A DNA stretch of 16,682 bases from Chloroflexota bacterium (GTDB lineage Bacteria; Chloroflexota; Dehalococcoidia; GIF9; UBA5629), in NCBI GenBank assembly GCA_026389635.1, contig JAPLHM010000146.1:1-16682 (forward strand). The letters run 5' to 3'. Shown here in pieces: positions 8,223 through 14,670 of the stretch. Positions within the stretch are counted from its first letter, which is position 1. Each line of letters opens with the position of its first letter. The notes beneath the pieces were generated by a model that saw only the letters and a program-made list of their open reading frames with translations, was not told the origin of the DNA and searched no databases. The position numbers and the translations under genes were made by a program.

Positions 8223-8416
8223 TATAGTTTCCTCAGTACCTCCTCGATGACATGTACCCGTTCACGGGAGACGTAGATCCTGTATGGGACCGACTCCCTC
8301 ATCTCCAGTTTATCGGAATCGGGCAACAGCCTGGTGGGAATACCTTCGCCCTCGAAGAATTCCTTCCACATCTCGGCTATCATCAGGTTAGGAGCGCTTT
8401 TAACTTGAACCCACAT
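8222..8416 (-). CDS. Small DUF2007-like protein within the nuo operon
   Basis: This is a 64-residue soluble protein, too small and polar to be a Nuo subunit. It begins MWVQVKSAPNLMIAEMWKEFFEGEGIP. That fits the DUF2007 pattern (a small ferredoxin-like fold: aromatic/valine strand, helix ending in EGEGI, then a strand), sometimes labelled a putative signal-transducing protein. No cysteines or membrane segments are present. It sits 4 nt after nuoK and shares one base with the nuoL start, so it is translated as part of the operon. An out-of-frame ATG overlaps the nuoK stop and leads into nonsense, so ATG 8416 is preferred; its ribosome-binding site is weak. Function is unknown: it could be an assembly or regulatory factor for the complex, but that is only inference from position. 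Confidence 0.72.
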   Translation of the reverse strand: MWVQVKSAPNLMIAEMWKEFFEGEGIPTRLLPDSDKLEMRESVPYRIYVSRERVHVIEEVLRKL

Positions 8417-8420
8417 ATCA

Positions 8421-8738
8421 TTACCATTTCAGGATGTTGAAATTTTCTATGTCCACACTTTCGCGGTTCCTGTAAACCGCGAAAATGATGGCTATGCCCA
8501 CAGACACTTCGGCGGCAGCCACCACTATGACAAAGATGGCGAATATCTGCCCGGTCAGCGTTACCGGTGTAACATAGCGGGAAAAGGCGATCAAAGCGAT
8601 ATTAACGGCGTTCAGCATTATCTCAAGGCACATGATTATCTTGATCACGTTGCGCTGCGTGAGTACCCCGTACAGCCCGGTACAGAAGAGCACCGCCGAT
8701 AATACTAAGTACTGGTCCAATCCTGCGCTAAACATCAT
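8421..8738 (-). CDS. nuoK: Complex I membrane subunit NuoK
   Basis: This is a small membrane subunit of complex I, 105 residues with three hydrophobic segments. The two functionally important membrane glutamates are present: Glu39 in CLEIMLNAVN and Glu77 in AAAEVSVGIAI. They align with Glu36 and Glu72 of E. coli NuoK by motif. Two ATGs are adjacent (8738 and 8735). GGGAG ends only 2 nt before the first and 5 nt before the second, so the second may be the real start. With the first, the gene overlaps nuoJ by an ATGA quartet. Confidence 0.97.
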   Translation of the reverse strand: MMFSAGLDQYLVLSAVLFCTGLYGVLTQRNVIKIIMCLEIMLNAVNIALIAFSRYVTPVTLTGQIFAIFVIVVAAAEVSVGIAIIFAVYRNRESVDIENFNILKW

Positions 8739-9220
8739 TTCTCCCTGATCACCGCGATCGCGCCGAGTATTGCTGAGAGCAGCATCACGGCCGCAATCTC
8801 CACGGTCAAGAGGTAACCCGGGTCGCCGAAAAGAGCCTTGCCCAGCGGCTTGACAGTTTCCTGCAGCGGTGCGTTATCCGGCATGGCAAATATAGTGTTG
8901 ATGACGCCGAAAACGACCACACCCAGCAGGAGGGCTGCCACGACAACAGCCGGGTACTTGAGTTTGCCCAGCGGCTGACCGTGCCTGGCATCCCTGGTGA
9001 GCATGATGGCCACGATAATCAGTATGGAGATGGCGCCCACGTAGACCAGCACCTGCACGATGGCCAGGAAGTCCGCCTGCAGCAGCAGGTAAATGCCGGC
9101 AACCGTCATAAATAGCAGTATCAGGCAGAGGGCCGCGCGGAAGATGTCGCGCACCACGATCACGGCCATGGCCGAAGCCACAGCTATGGCTGCCAGCAGG
9201 TAAAATACTATATCAAGCAC
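8735..9220 (-). CDS. nuoJ: Complex I membrane subunit NuoJ
   Basis: This is a membrane subunit of complex I, 161 residues with about five hydrophobic segments. The family signature is clear at residues 50-76: DFLAIVQVLVYVGAISIL and following. This covers the helix that shifts conformation to link quinone chemistry to pumping. The start is GTG 9220, with GAGGGG upstream at good spacing. The gene overlaps the end of nuoI by 8 nt. The C-terminus ends in a short charged IREK tail. Confidence 0.95.
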   Translation of the reverse strand: MLDIVFYLLAAIAVASAMAVIVVRDIFRAALCLILLFMTVAGIYLLLQADFLAIVQVLVYVGAISILIIVAIMLTRDARHGQPLGKLKYPAVVVAALLLGVVVFGVINTIFAMPDNAPLQETVKPLGKALFGDPGYLLTVEIAAVMLLSAILGAIAVIREK

Positions 9221-9758
9221 CGGGACCCCTCTTGCGTTTGCTCAAAGGCAGGAAACTCAATTTCTGGCCGCCCACGGCCCGGTCGTAAAGCAGCAGGCTC
9301 TGTTCCGGCAGGCTGTCATCGAACTGCGGCCTGTAATATGCGCTGGGCTGCCGGTCGTTTGAAACGGCCAGCTTCTCCTTATTCTGTACCAGGTCCCCCC
9401 GGCGGTATTTGGCGCATTCGTAGCTGAGGCCCATGGCCAGCGCGTTATACGGGCAGGCCTCCACGCACAGGCCGCAGAACATGCAGCGACCCGTGTCGAT
9501 CTCGAACTTATCTACGATAAATTTACTGTCCTCGCCCCGGTGCGTCTGGACAATGATATTGCCCTGCGGACAGCCCTTGGAGCAGGTGGCGCAGCCCGTG
9601 CAGGCCAGGGGGAACCAGACCAGTTCATTGCCGCGTATCCTCTTAGATGTAACCAACTTCTCGTCAGGATACTGGATAGTGATGGGCGACCTGAAAAGGT
9701 GCATAAAGGTCAAAGCCATGCCTTTAGCGATGCCGATGCCGTAGCGTTCAAACTTCAA
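9213..9758 (-). CDS. nuoI: Complex I 2x[4Fe-4S] subunit NuoI
   Basis: This is the peripheral-arm subunit that carries two [4Fe-4S] clusters (N6a, N6b) and passes electrons to NuoB. With the start chosen here it has 181 residues. The cluster ligands are Cys53, 56, 59, 63 (CTGCATCSKGCP) and Cys92, 95, 98, 102 (CMFCGLCVEACP). The first motif differs from the more common CxACKLC wording, and I recall similar wording from Dehalococcoidia. The frame opens with GTG at 9767, but that GTG uses the last G of a perfect AGGAGG. TTG 9758, eight bases after AGGAGG, is therefore the likely start. It overlaps the nuoH end by 11 nt. The C-terminal 60 residues are polar and typical in length for bacterial NuoI. 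Confidence 0.95.
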   Translation of the reverse strand: MKFERYGIGIAKGMALTFMHLFRSPITIQYPDEKLVTSKRIRGNELVWFPLACTGCATCSKGCPQGNIIVQTHRGEDSKFIVDKFEIDTGRCMFCGLCVEACPYNALAMGLSYECAKYRRGDLVQNKEKLAVSNDRQPSAYYRPQFDDSLPEQSLLLYDRAVGGQKLSFLPLSKRKRGPGA

Positions 9759-10854
9759 CCCGGCCACCTCCTAAGGTGAATAACCTCGACCATAGCAGGA
9801 CCAGAACCGCTGCCAGGCCAAAGTTCAATATCACCATCACCCACTGCGGAATCGATAACAGCACCTCTATGGCAACCAGTACCAGGTTAATGACCGCCAT
9901 GGGGAGCAGGAATTTCCAGGCGAAGGACATCAACTGGTCCACCCTCAGCCGGGGCAGAGTGGCGCGCATCCAGACGATCAGGCTGAAGACCAGCATAACC
10001 TTGATCACAAACCACAGCACCGGCGGAAGCAGCGGACCCTGCCAACCGCCCAGGAAAAGCGTGGAGATGATGCCCGCGTAAGCCAGGGCAACGCCGTACT
10101 CACCCAGGTAAAACATGGCAAATTTCATGCCGGAGTACTCGATGTGGTACCCGGCCACGATCTCTGAATCGGCTTCCAGCAGGTCGAAGGGCGAGCGGTT
10201 CATCTCCGCCAGGCATCCCAGGAAGAAGATGATGAATGCCAGCGGCTGCAGCAGTATATAAGGTATGGACTGCGTCTCCACTATCTTGAGCATGGAAAAC
10301 GAGCCTGCCAGCATGGCCACCCCGACTATGGACAGGACAACCGGCAGCTCGTAGCTCACCATCTGCGCAATGGCCCGCAGGCCCGAGATGAGCGAATACT
10401 TGTTGTTGGAGGCCCAGGCCGCCATGAAAATACCGATCACGGAAATCGAACTGATGGCGATGACATAGATGACGCACACATTAAGGTCAACCAGGATGGC
10501 CCCCGCGCCGACCGGTATTACGGCGAACAGCATCAGTATTGGCACAAAGACGATGATGGGTGCTATAAAATGGATGACCTTGTCAGCCCTGTCCGGCACG
10601 ATATCTTCCTTGAGCAGAATCTTGATGGCGGTGGCGATGGGCTGCAGTATTCCCTCGGGGCCGCAGCGGTTGGGACCGGTGCGGATCTGGAAGCGGCCCA
10701 GCAGCCGCCTCTCCCACCAGATGAAGACTATGATGATGGTCAGCACGCAGATAATAATAATCAGGATGCCCACAATGGCGGGCGTAAGGTAAACCGCCCA
10801 GTCGGGCCAGTCCAAACCCTTGAGCATCAGTTGAAACTGTTCAAGCAAGGTCAC
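9748..10854 (-). CDS. nuoH: Complex I membrane subunit NuoH (quinone-chamber subunit)
   Basis: This membrane subunit forms much of the quinone chamber and the junction between the peripheral and membrane arms. It is 368 residues long. Conserved elements are the WERRLLGRFQIRTGPNRCGPEG segment (from residue 47), SYELPVVLS (167-175) and the loop AEMNRSPFDLLEADSEIVAGY with EYSGMKF (216-245). One oddity: the usual ADxxK after the first motif reads ATAIK, so Thr75 replaces a normally conserved Asp (Asp63 of E. coli NuoH by my alignment). The start is GTG 10854, overlapping the nuoD stop as GTGA, with GGGAGAG upstream. Confidence 0.97.
   Translation of the reverse strand: MTLLEQFQLMLKGLDWPDWAVYLTPAIVGILIIIICVLTIIIVFIWWERRLLGRFQIRTGPNRCGPEGILQPIATAIKILLKEDIVPDRADKVIHFIAPIIVFVPILMLFAVIPVGAGAILVDLNVCVIYVIAISSISVIGIFMAAWASNNKYSLISGLRAIAQMVSYELPVVLSIVGVAMLAGSFSMLKIVETQSIPYILLQPLAFIIFFLGCLAEMNRSPFDLLEADSEIVAGYHIEYSGMKFAMFYLGEYGVALAYAGIISTLFLGGWQGPLLPPVLWFVIKVMLVFSLIVWMRATLPRLRVDQLMSFAWKFLLPMAVINLVLVAIEVLLSIPQWVMVILNFGLAAVLVLLWSRLFTLGGGRVEV
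9767..9772 (-). promoter_or_regulatory. Shine-Dalgarno AGGAGG that sets the nuoI start
   Basis: A perfect AGGAGG lies within the last codons of nuoH, 8 nt before TTG 9758. The competing GTG codon begins with the last G of this element and so could not be used with it. Confidence 0.75.
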
Positions 10855-11957
10855 CGGTCTATCTCTCCCAGCACGACATCGATGCTGCCGAAAATAATAA
10901 TCAAATCAGCCACCTTCCACCCCACCACCATATCCTGCAGGGCCGTGATATTGATCAGGGTGGGCGGGTAAATATGCAGGCGGTAGGGAGCGATCGAACC
11001 GTCGCTGACCGCGTAGAAGCCTATATTGCCCTTGGGCGCCTCGAGGTACCCGTACGCCTCACCCTTGGGCGGCCTGAAGAACTGCGGCAGTTCGGCGCAG
11101 ACCGGTCCCTTTTCAGGCAGCCTGGCCAGCGCCTGCTCCAGGATGCGCACGCTCTGCCTTATCTCCTGCATCCTGACCCAGTAGCGGTCATAGCAGTCTC
11201 CGGCATCGCCGGTGGGGACCTCGAAATCGAACCTGTCGTAGATCGAATAGGGGTCCATCTTGCGGATGTCCCACTTCACGCCGCTGGCACGCAGCACCGG
11301 ACCGCTGGCGCCGATGGCGATGGCCGTCTCGCGGGGCAGTATGCCCACGCCCTTGCTGCGCACCAGCAGTATCTCGTTCTGCGCCAGTAGCTGATCGTAC
11401 TCGTCGATATATTTGGGCATCTCCGCCACGAACTTTTTCACAGCCGGCCAAAATTCAGCGGGTATATCCTGGCTGACCCCGCCGATACGCATGTAGTTGT
11501 ACAGCAGGCGCTGCCCGCACACCATCTCAAAAAGGTCCATGATCTTTTCGCGCTCACGCCACATGTAAAGCACGGGGGTCATCATAGCTCCCAGGTCGTT
11601 GAGGAAAAAGCCCACGGCCATCATGTGGCTGGATATCCTCATGATCTCGGAAAAGACCACCCTGATATACTCGGCCCGCTCGGGCACCTTGATCCCGCCC
11701 AGCTTTTCAATGGCCATGCAGTAGGCCAGGTTATTGGTCATGGAGGAAAGGTAATCCAGCCTGTCTGTGAAAGGTATGTTCTGCGTGTAGGTCCTGGTCT
11801 CGGCCAATTTCTCGATGCCGCGGTGCAGGTACCCGATGATGGGCTCGACGCCCACCACAACCTCGCCGTCCAGCGATACCCTCAGCCGGAAGACTCCGTG
11901 GGTGGACGGGTGCTGCGGACCGATATTCAAATAAAACGGTTCGGTTTTGATCGGCAT
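10851..11957 (-). CDS. nuoD: Complex I subunit NuoD (49-kDa, quinone site)
   Basis: This is the 49-kDa-type subunit that lines the quinone-binding site at the end of the peripheral arm. It is 368 residues long and separate from NuoC (fused in E. coli). It has HPSTHG (16-21), GYLHRGIEK (42-50) and DRLDYLSSM (65-73). His20, Tyr69 and Asp121 match the spacing of the quinone-site residues His38, Tyr87 and Asp139 of the Thermus homologue. The nickel-binding CxxC motifs of related [NiFe] hydrogenase large subunits are absent, so this is a quinone reductase and not a hydrogenase. The start ATG 11957 lies 1 nt after the nuoC stop. Confidence 0.98.
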   Translation of the reverse strand: MPIKTEPFYLNIGPQHPSTHGVFRLRVSLDGEVVVGVEPIIGYLHRGIEKLAETRTYTQNIPFTDRLDYLSSMTNNLAYCMAIEKLGGIKVPERAEYIRVVFSEIMRISSHMMAVGFFLNDLGAMMTPVLYMWREREKIMDLFEMVCGQRLLYNYMRIGGVSQDIPAEFWPAVKKFVAEMPKYIDEYDQLLAQNEILLVRSKGVGILPRETAIAIGASGPVLRASGVKWDIRKMDPYSIYDRFDFEVPTGDAGDCYDRYWVRMQEIRQSVRILEQALARLPEKGPVCAELPQFFRPPKGEAYGYLEAPKGNIGFYAVSDGSIAPYRLHIYPPTLINITALQDMVVGWKVADLIIIFGSIDVVLGEIDR

Positions 11958-11958
11958 C

Positions 11959-12399
11959 TTACAAGTAATCCCTTCTCAGCGGGTGGCCTGTAAACCCCTC
12001 CCACAGGAGCAGCCTCCTCATATCGGGGTGGCCGTCGAACTTTATGCCCAACAGGTCAAAAATCTCGCGCTCCTGGTAGTAAGCTGCCCGCCAGACATCG
12101 ACTACGGAGGGAACCGCCGGGTTATCCCTGCCGTAGCAGCGCGTTTTAAGCATCAGGCTCTGGTTGTTTTTCAATGACACCAGCCGGTAAACGATCTCGA
12201 AATAGTCGAGGTAATCGACCGCCGTGACGAAAGTCAGGTAGTCGAATTCCAACCCGGGCGCCTGCTTGAGGTATTGGGCTACCTGCAGCAGGTGCTTGCT
12301 CTCAATCAGCAGGTTATTCCTGTCGGCGGAGACGATGGCGCCGGGGAACAGCTCGTTTAAACCCTTTGCTAACTCTTCCCCGTTGACAGCTACAGTCAC
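11959..12399 (-). CDS. nuoC: Complex I subunit NuoC (30-kDa)
   Basis: This is the 30-kDa-type structural subunit of the peripheral arm, 146 residues, which is short for the family. The signature sequence is clear: WRAAYYQEREIFDLLGIKFDG (from residue 103), followed by GHPDMRRLLL (123-132), and the ending LRRDYL is typical. The start is GTG 12399, 22 nt after nuoB. An out-of-frame ATG just upstream runs into a stop after three codons. The ribosome-binding site is only moderate (AAGGAT about 12 nt away). Confidence 0.95.
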   Translation of the reverse strand: MTVAVNGEELAKGLNELFPGAIVSADRNNLLIESKHLLQVAQYLKQAPGLEFDYLTFVTAVDYLDYFEIVYRLVSLKNNQSLMLKTRCYGRDNPAVPSVVDVWRAAYYQEREIFDLLGIKFDGHPDMRRLLLWEGFTGHPLRRDYL

Positions 12400-12421
12400 T
12401 TTTACACTACCATCCTTCAGG

Positions 12422-13027
12422 CTACTTCAAAGAAAGGTTAGGGTTGTCAATCGTTCCCTTGATCATCTTGGCGTGCAGCCGGGTTATGCCGTAGATCAGT
12501 CCCTCGGGCCTGGGCGGACAGCCCGGTATGTATACATCCACCGGCAGTATCCTGTTCACGCCCGGGACAACGCTGTACGACTCCCTGAAGGTGCCGCCGC
12601 TGATGGCGCAGGCCCCCATGGCGATAACCCATTTGGGCTCGGGCATCTGGTCGTAGACCATCCTGATAGCCGGGGCCATCTTCCAGGTGACGGTGCCGGC
12701 CACTATCATCAGGTCCGCCTGGCGCGGCGACCACCTGAAAATATCCATACCGAAGCGGGAAACGTCGAAGCGGGAGGCAGCCATGCCGATCATTTCAAAG
12801 GCGCAGCAGGCCAGGCCGAACATGAGCGGGAAAATGGAGCGCTGCCGCGCCCAGGCGACGGCCGCGGTCACAGGCATCAGGAGTATGTTGCGTCGTATCT
12901 CCTCGTCCAGCCATTTATCCGGGTCTGGGTAGGGGCTGGTGCAGTTCTGCAGGAAAGAGCTGATCAGCTTGCCTTCTGCCAGGTCGGCTTCCTGCGGGGT
13001 GAAGACCTCGGGCCTTATTATTTCCAC
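12422..13027 (-). CDS. nuoB: Complex I subunit NuoB (PSST, cluster N2)
   Basis: This is the subunit that binds the terminal [4Fe-4S] cluster N2 and reduces quinone together with NuoD. It is 201 residues long. The four ligands are Cys74-Cys75 (GLACCAFEM), Cys140 (MGACAISGG) and Cys170 (PGCPPRPEG). The N-terminal 45 or so residues before EEIRRNILL form a polar, Pro- and Asp-rich extension compared with many bacterial NuoB proteins. The start GTG 13027 overlaps nuoA by 10 nt and has AGGGG about 8 nt upstream, so the extension is probably really translated. Confidence 0.97.
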   Translation of the reverse strand: MEIIRPEVFTPQEADLAEGKLISSFLQNCTSPYPDPDKWLDEEIRRNILLMPVTAAVAWARQRSIFPLMFGLACCAFEMIGMAASRFDVSRFGMDIFRWSPRQADLMIVAGTVTWKMAPAIRMVYDQMPEPKWVIAMGACAISGGTFRESYSVVPGVNRILPVDVYIPGCPPRPEGLIYGITRLHAKMIKGTIDNPNLSLK

Positions 13028-13389
13028 TGCAGGGCCCCTTTGCGCCAGGCATAAATGTATCCAACCGTCAGGATTACCAATAATATACCCACCGCAACAA
13101 GCCCGCCGTATCCGAGTTCCTTAACATTAACCGCCCAGGGATAGAGGAAGATTGTCAGCATGTCGAGCAGCACGAACATGACTGCGAAGAAATAGTACCG
13201 GAAATTATACTGCACCCACGTCTTGCCCACCGTCTGCATTCCGCACTCGTACTGCCCGGTCTTGGCAGGGTTCTTCTTATGAGGGATCAAGCCTATCCTT
13301 TGCACCAGCATGGGCAGCATGGGGATGGTAACGGTGAAAAGGATGGCGACTATGAGTAAAATTCCGACGTAGCCGTACTGTTCCAGCAC
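13018..13389 (-). CDS. nuoA: Complex I membrane subunit NuoA
   Basis: This is a small membrane subunit of complex I, the first gene of the operon, with 123 residues and three hydrophobic segments. The YECGM motif (48-51 region) and the following FRYYFFAVMFVLLDMLTIFLYPWAV helix identify it. In most relatives this helix carries FDxE. Here it reads LDML, so Asp76 is kept but Leu78 replaces the usual Glu; I checked the codons directly (GAC ATG CTG). The start is GTG 13389 with AGGAGA upstream. A promoter lies about 35-60 bp upstream. Confidence 0.95.
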   Translation of the reverse strand: MLEQYGYVGILLIVAILFTVTIPMLPMLVQRIGLIPHKKNPAKTGQYECGMQTVGKTWVQYNFRYYFFAVMFVLLDMLTIFLYPWAVNVKELGYGGLVAVGILLVILTVGYIYAWRKGALQWK

Positions 13390-13403
13390 TTTTACAGTTC
13401 TCC

Positions 13404-13456
13404 TGTCAAAAACCGTTGGTTAGTATATTACAATTGATAAAAAGATGTCAAAACCG
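13404..13456. repeat. Direct repeat TGTCAAA(A)ACCG in the nuo promoter region
   Basis: TGTCAAAAACCG (13404-13415) and TGTCAAAACCG (13446-13456) form a near-exact direct repeat about 42 bp apart, roughly four helical turns. One copy covers the nuo -35 box and the other lies in the leader at the predicted start site. Nothing else in the intergenic region resembles them. Confidence 0.4.
13422..13451 (-). promoter_or_regulatory. nuoA: Predicted sigma-70-type promoter for the nuo operon
   Basis: Reading the minus strand, there is TTGACA (13451-13446), an 18-nt spacer and TATACT (13427-13422). Transcription would start near 13415, leaving a leader of about 26 nt that includes the AGGAGA ribosome-binding site. 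The -35 box is a perfect consensus and the -10 box differs at one base. Confidence 0.65.
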
Positions 13457-13472
13457 ATTTAGCGAGTTTGAC
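13447..13472. repeat. Inverted repeat spanning the two divergent -35 boxes
   Basis: GTCAAA (13447-13452) and TTTGAC (13467-13472) form an inverted repeat with a 14-nt centre. The arms include the -35 boxes of both divergent promoters, so some symmetry is expected from the promoters themselves. It may or may not be a regulator site. Confidence 0.35.
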
Positions 13473-13498
13473 TTACGAATAAGGCGCGGTATTATAAT
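13468..13498 (+). promoter_or_regulatory. rsmD: Predicted sigma-70-type promoter for rsmD-coaD
   Basis: TTGACT (13468-13473) is followed by TATAAT (13493-13498) with a 19-nt spacer. Alternatively TATTAT (13490-13495) gives a 16-nt spacer. It is back to back with the nuo promoter, the two -35 boxes being 16 bp apart. The leader to the rsmD ATG would be about 45-50 nt. Confidence 0.6.
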
Positions 13499-13552
13499 AA
13501 AGCCTCGATTTACCATTATTTCATTGGTCACTGCGGTTTAACATCAGCCAAA

Positions 13553-14107
13553 ATGCGTATTACAGGAGGCTCCGCCAGGGGCCATGTCATCAAAACCCTG
13601 CCCGGCCTGCTGGTGCGGCCTACCACCGACAAGTCGCGTGAGGCCATATTCTCCATGCTGGCCTCGATGGCCGGCAGTTGGGAGAGCGGGCTGGACCTGT
13701 TCGCCGGCAGCGGCGCCCTCGGGATAGAAGCATTGAGCCGCGGCATGGGCCGGGTCGATTTTGTTGACCGGAACAGCAAGTGCTGCCAGGTAATCAAGCA
13801 AAACCTGGCAAAAACGGGATTTATTGACAGTGCTCATGTATACTGTTGCCCGGCCATGAAAGCTATTGGTTTCTTAGAGACGCGCTACGATCTGGTGTTT
13901 CTGGACCCGCCCTACGCTGATACTCACCTGGGCGACCTTGTAAGCGCGCTGGCCGGGTCCCGGCTTATATCAGGGGAAACGCTGATTACCGTGTCGCACG
14001 CGGCGCGCTCACCACTGCATGACAGATATGATGACATCTTGAAGATAAAGGAGAAAAGGTACGGGGATACCTGCATTTCAATCTACCGCAAGGAGGCCAC
14101 GACTTGA
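13553..14107 (+). CDS. rsmD: 16S rRNA (guanine-N2) methyltransferase RsmD
   Basis: RsmD methylates G966 (E. coli numbering) of 16S rRNA in the assembling small subunit, using S-adenosylmethionine. The 184 residues are the normal family length. Visible signatures are MRITGGSARG at the start, RPTTDKSREAIFSML (22-36), the SAM-binding LDLFAGSGALGIEALSRG (47-64) and the catalytic DPPY (118-121). No convincing ribosome-binding site precedes ATG 13553, though the N-terminus matches the family. It overlaps coaD by 4 nt (TTGA), and the rsmD-coaD pair is very common in bacteria. Confidence 0.94.
   Translation: MRITGGSARGHVIKTLPGLLVRPTTDKSREAIFSMLASMAGSWESGLDLFAGSGALGIEALSRGMGRVDFVDRNSKCCQVIKQNLAKTGFIDSAHVYCCPAMKAIGFLETRYDLVFLDPPYADTHLGDLVSALAGSRLISGETLITVSHAARSPLHDRYDDILKIKEKRYGDTCISIYRKEATT
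14090..14096 (+). promoter_or_regulatory. coaD: Shine-Dalgarno AAGGAGG that sets the coaD TTG start
   Basis: AAGGAGG ends 7 nt before TTG 14104. This supports the non-ATG start, which also gives the family's standard N-terminus. Confidence 0.8.
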
Positions 14108-14583
14108 CTATAGCGATCTACCCGGGCAGTTTCGATCCCATAACCAACGGGCATTTAGACATCGTGAAGAGGGCGTCATCCATATTCGAAAAGTTGATCC
14201 TCAGTGTATATGATATACCGCAGAAATCGCTGCTCTTCAGCGCCGCAGAACGGGTGGACCTGGCCCGCAGGGCAGTGGTGGATTTTAAGAACGTAGAGGT
14301 AGTATCTTACTCGGGCATAACCGTGGAGTATGCCAGGCAGGCCGGGGCAAAGGTGCTGGTGAGGGGGCTGCGAGCCAGTTCGGATTTCGAGCGCGAGTTT
14401 GAAATGGCCCTTATGAACAAAAAGCTGGCGCCGGACATCGAGCTTGTGTGTTTCATGGCCAACCTGCGCTACCAGTTCCTCAGTTCGAGCATGCTCAAGG
14501 AGATAATCACTCTGGGCGGCAACCTGGATGATATGATGCCGCAGCACGTCAGCGCCGCCCTCAAGCGGAAGCTGCTGCCCTGA
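14104..14583 (+). CDS. coaD: Phosphopantetheine adenylyltransferase
   Basis: CoaD makes dephospho-CoA from 4'-phosphopantetheine and ATP, the penultimate step of coenzyme A synthesis. The 159 residues match the usual length. The nucleotidyltransferase motif is YPGSFDPITNGHLD (6-19, with the HxGH-type His17). RGLRASSDFEREFEMALMN (88-105) and FLSSSMLKEI (125-134) follow and are diagnostic. The start is TTG 14104, supported by a perfect AAGGAGG at 14090-14096 seven bases upstream and by overlap with the rsmD stop. No strong terminator is visible downstream. Confidence 0.97.
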   Translation: MTIAIYPGSFDPITNGHLDIVKRASSIFEKLILSVYDIPQKSLLFSAAERVDLARRAVVDFKNVEVVSYSGITVEYARQAGAKVLVRGLRASSDFEREFEMALMNKKLAPDIELVCFMANLRYQFLSSSMLKEIITLGGNLDDMMPQHVSAALKRKLLP

Positions 14584-14616
14584 GGGTATTCAACCAGCCC
14601 TAAATCTGGTAGCATA

Positions 14617-14645
14617 TTGACAGAAATTTTGTCTTGAATGATTAA
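14617..14645 (+). promoter_or_regulatory. Possible weak promoter for the ferredoxin gene
   Basis: TTGACA (14617-14622) is followed after 17 nt by GATTAA (14640-14645), a poor -10 box. The start site would lie just before the ribosome-binding site GGAGGT (14655-14660). A 15-bp imperfect palindrome (14619-14633) overlaps the -35 box. The 68-nt gap after coaD makes a separate promoter plausible. Confidence 0.3.
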
Positions 14646-14670
14646 AATATAATTGGAGGTGCCGTTAAAA

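Noticed and set aside
10851..11957. Membrane-bound [NiFe] hydrogenase large subunit as an alternative to NuoD
   Set aside because: The nickel-ligating CxxC pairs are missing and the quinone-site His, Tyr and Asp are present, so the operon is a quinone-reducing complex I.
14593..14610. ACCAG-N8-CTGGT hairpin after coaD as an intrinsic terminator
   Set aside because: The stem is only 5 bp and no T-run follows.
14648..14653. Perfect TATAAT before the ferredoxin gene as a -10 box
   Set aside because: Transcription would start in or after the ribosome-binding site, and no -35 box is correctly spaced. It is probably just AT-rich leader.
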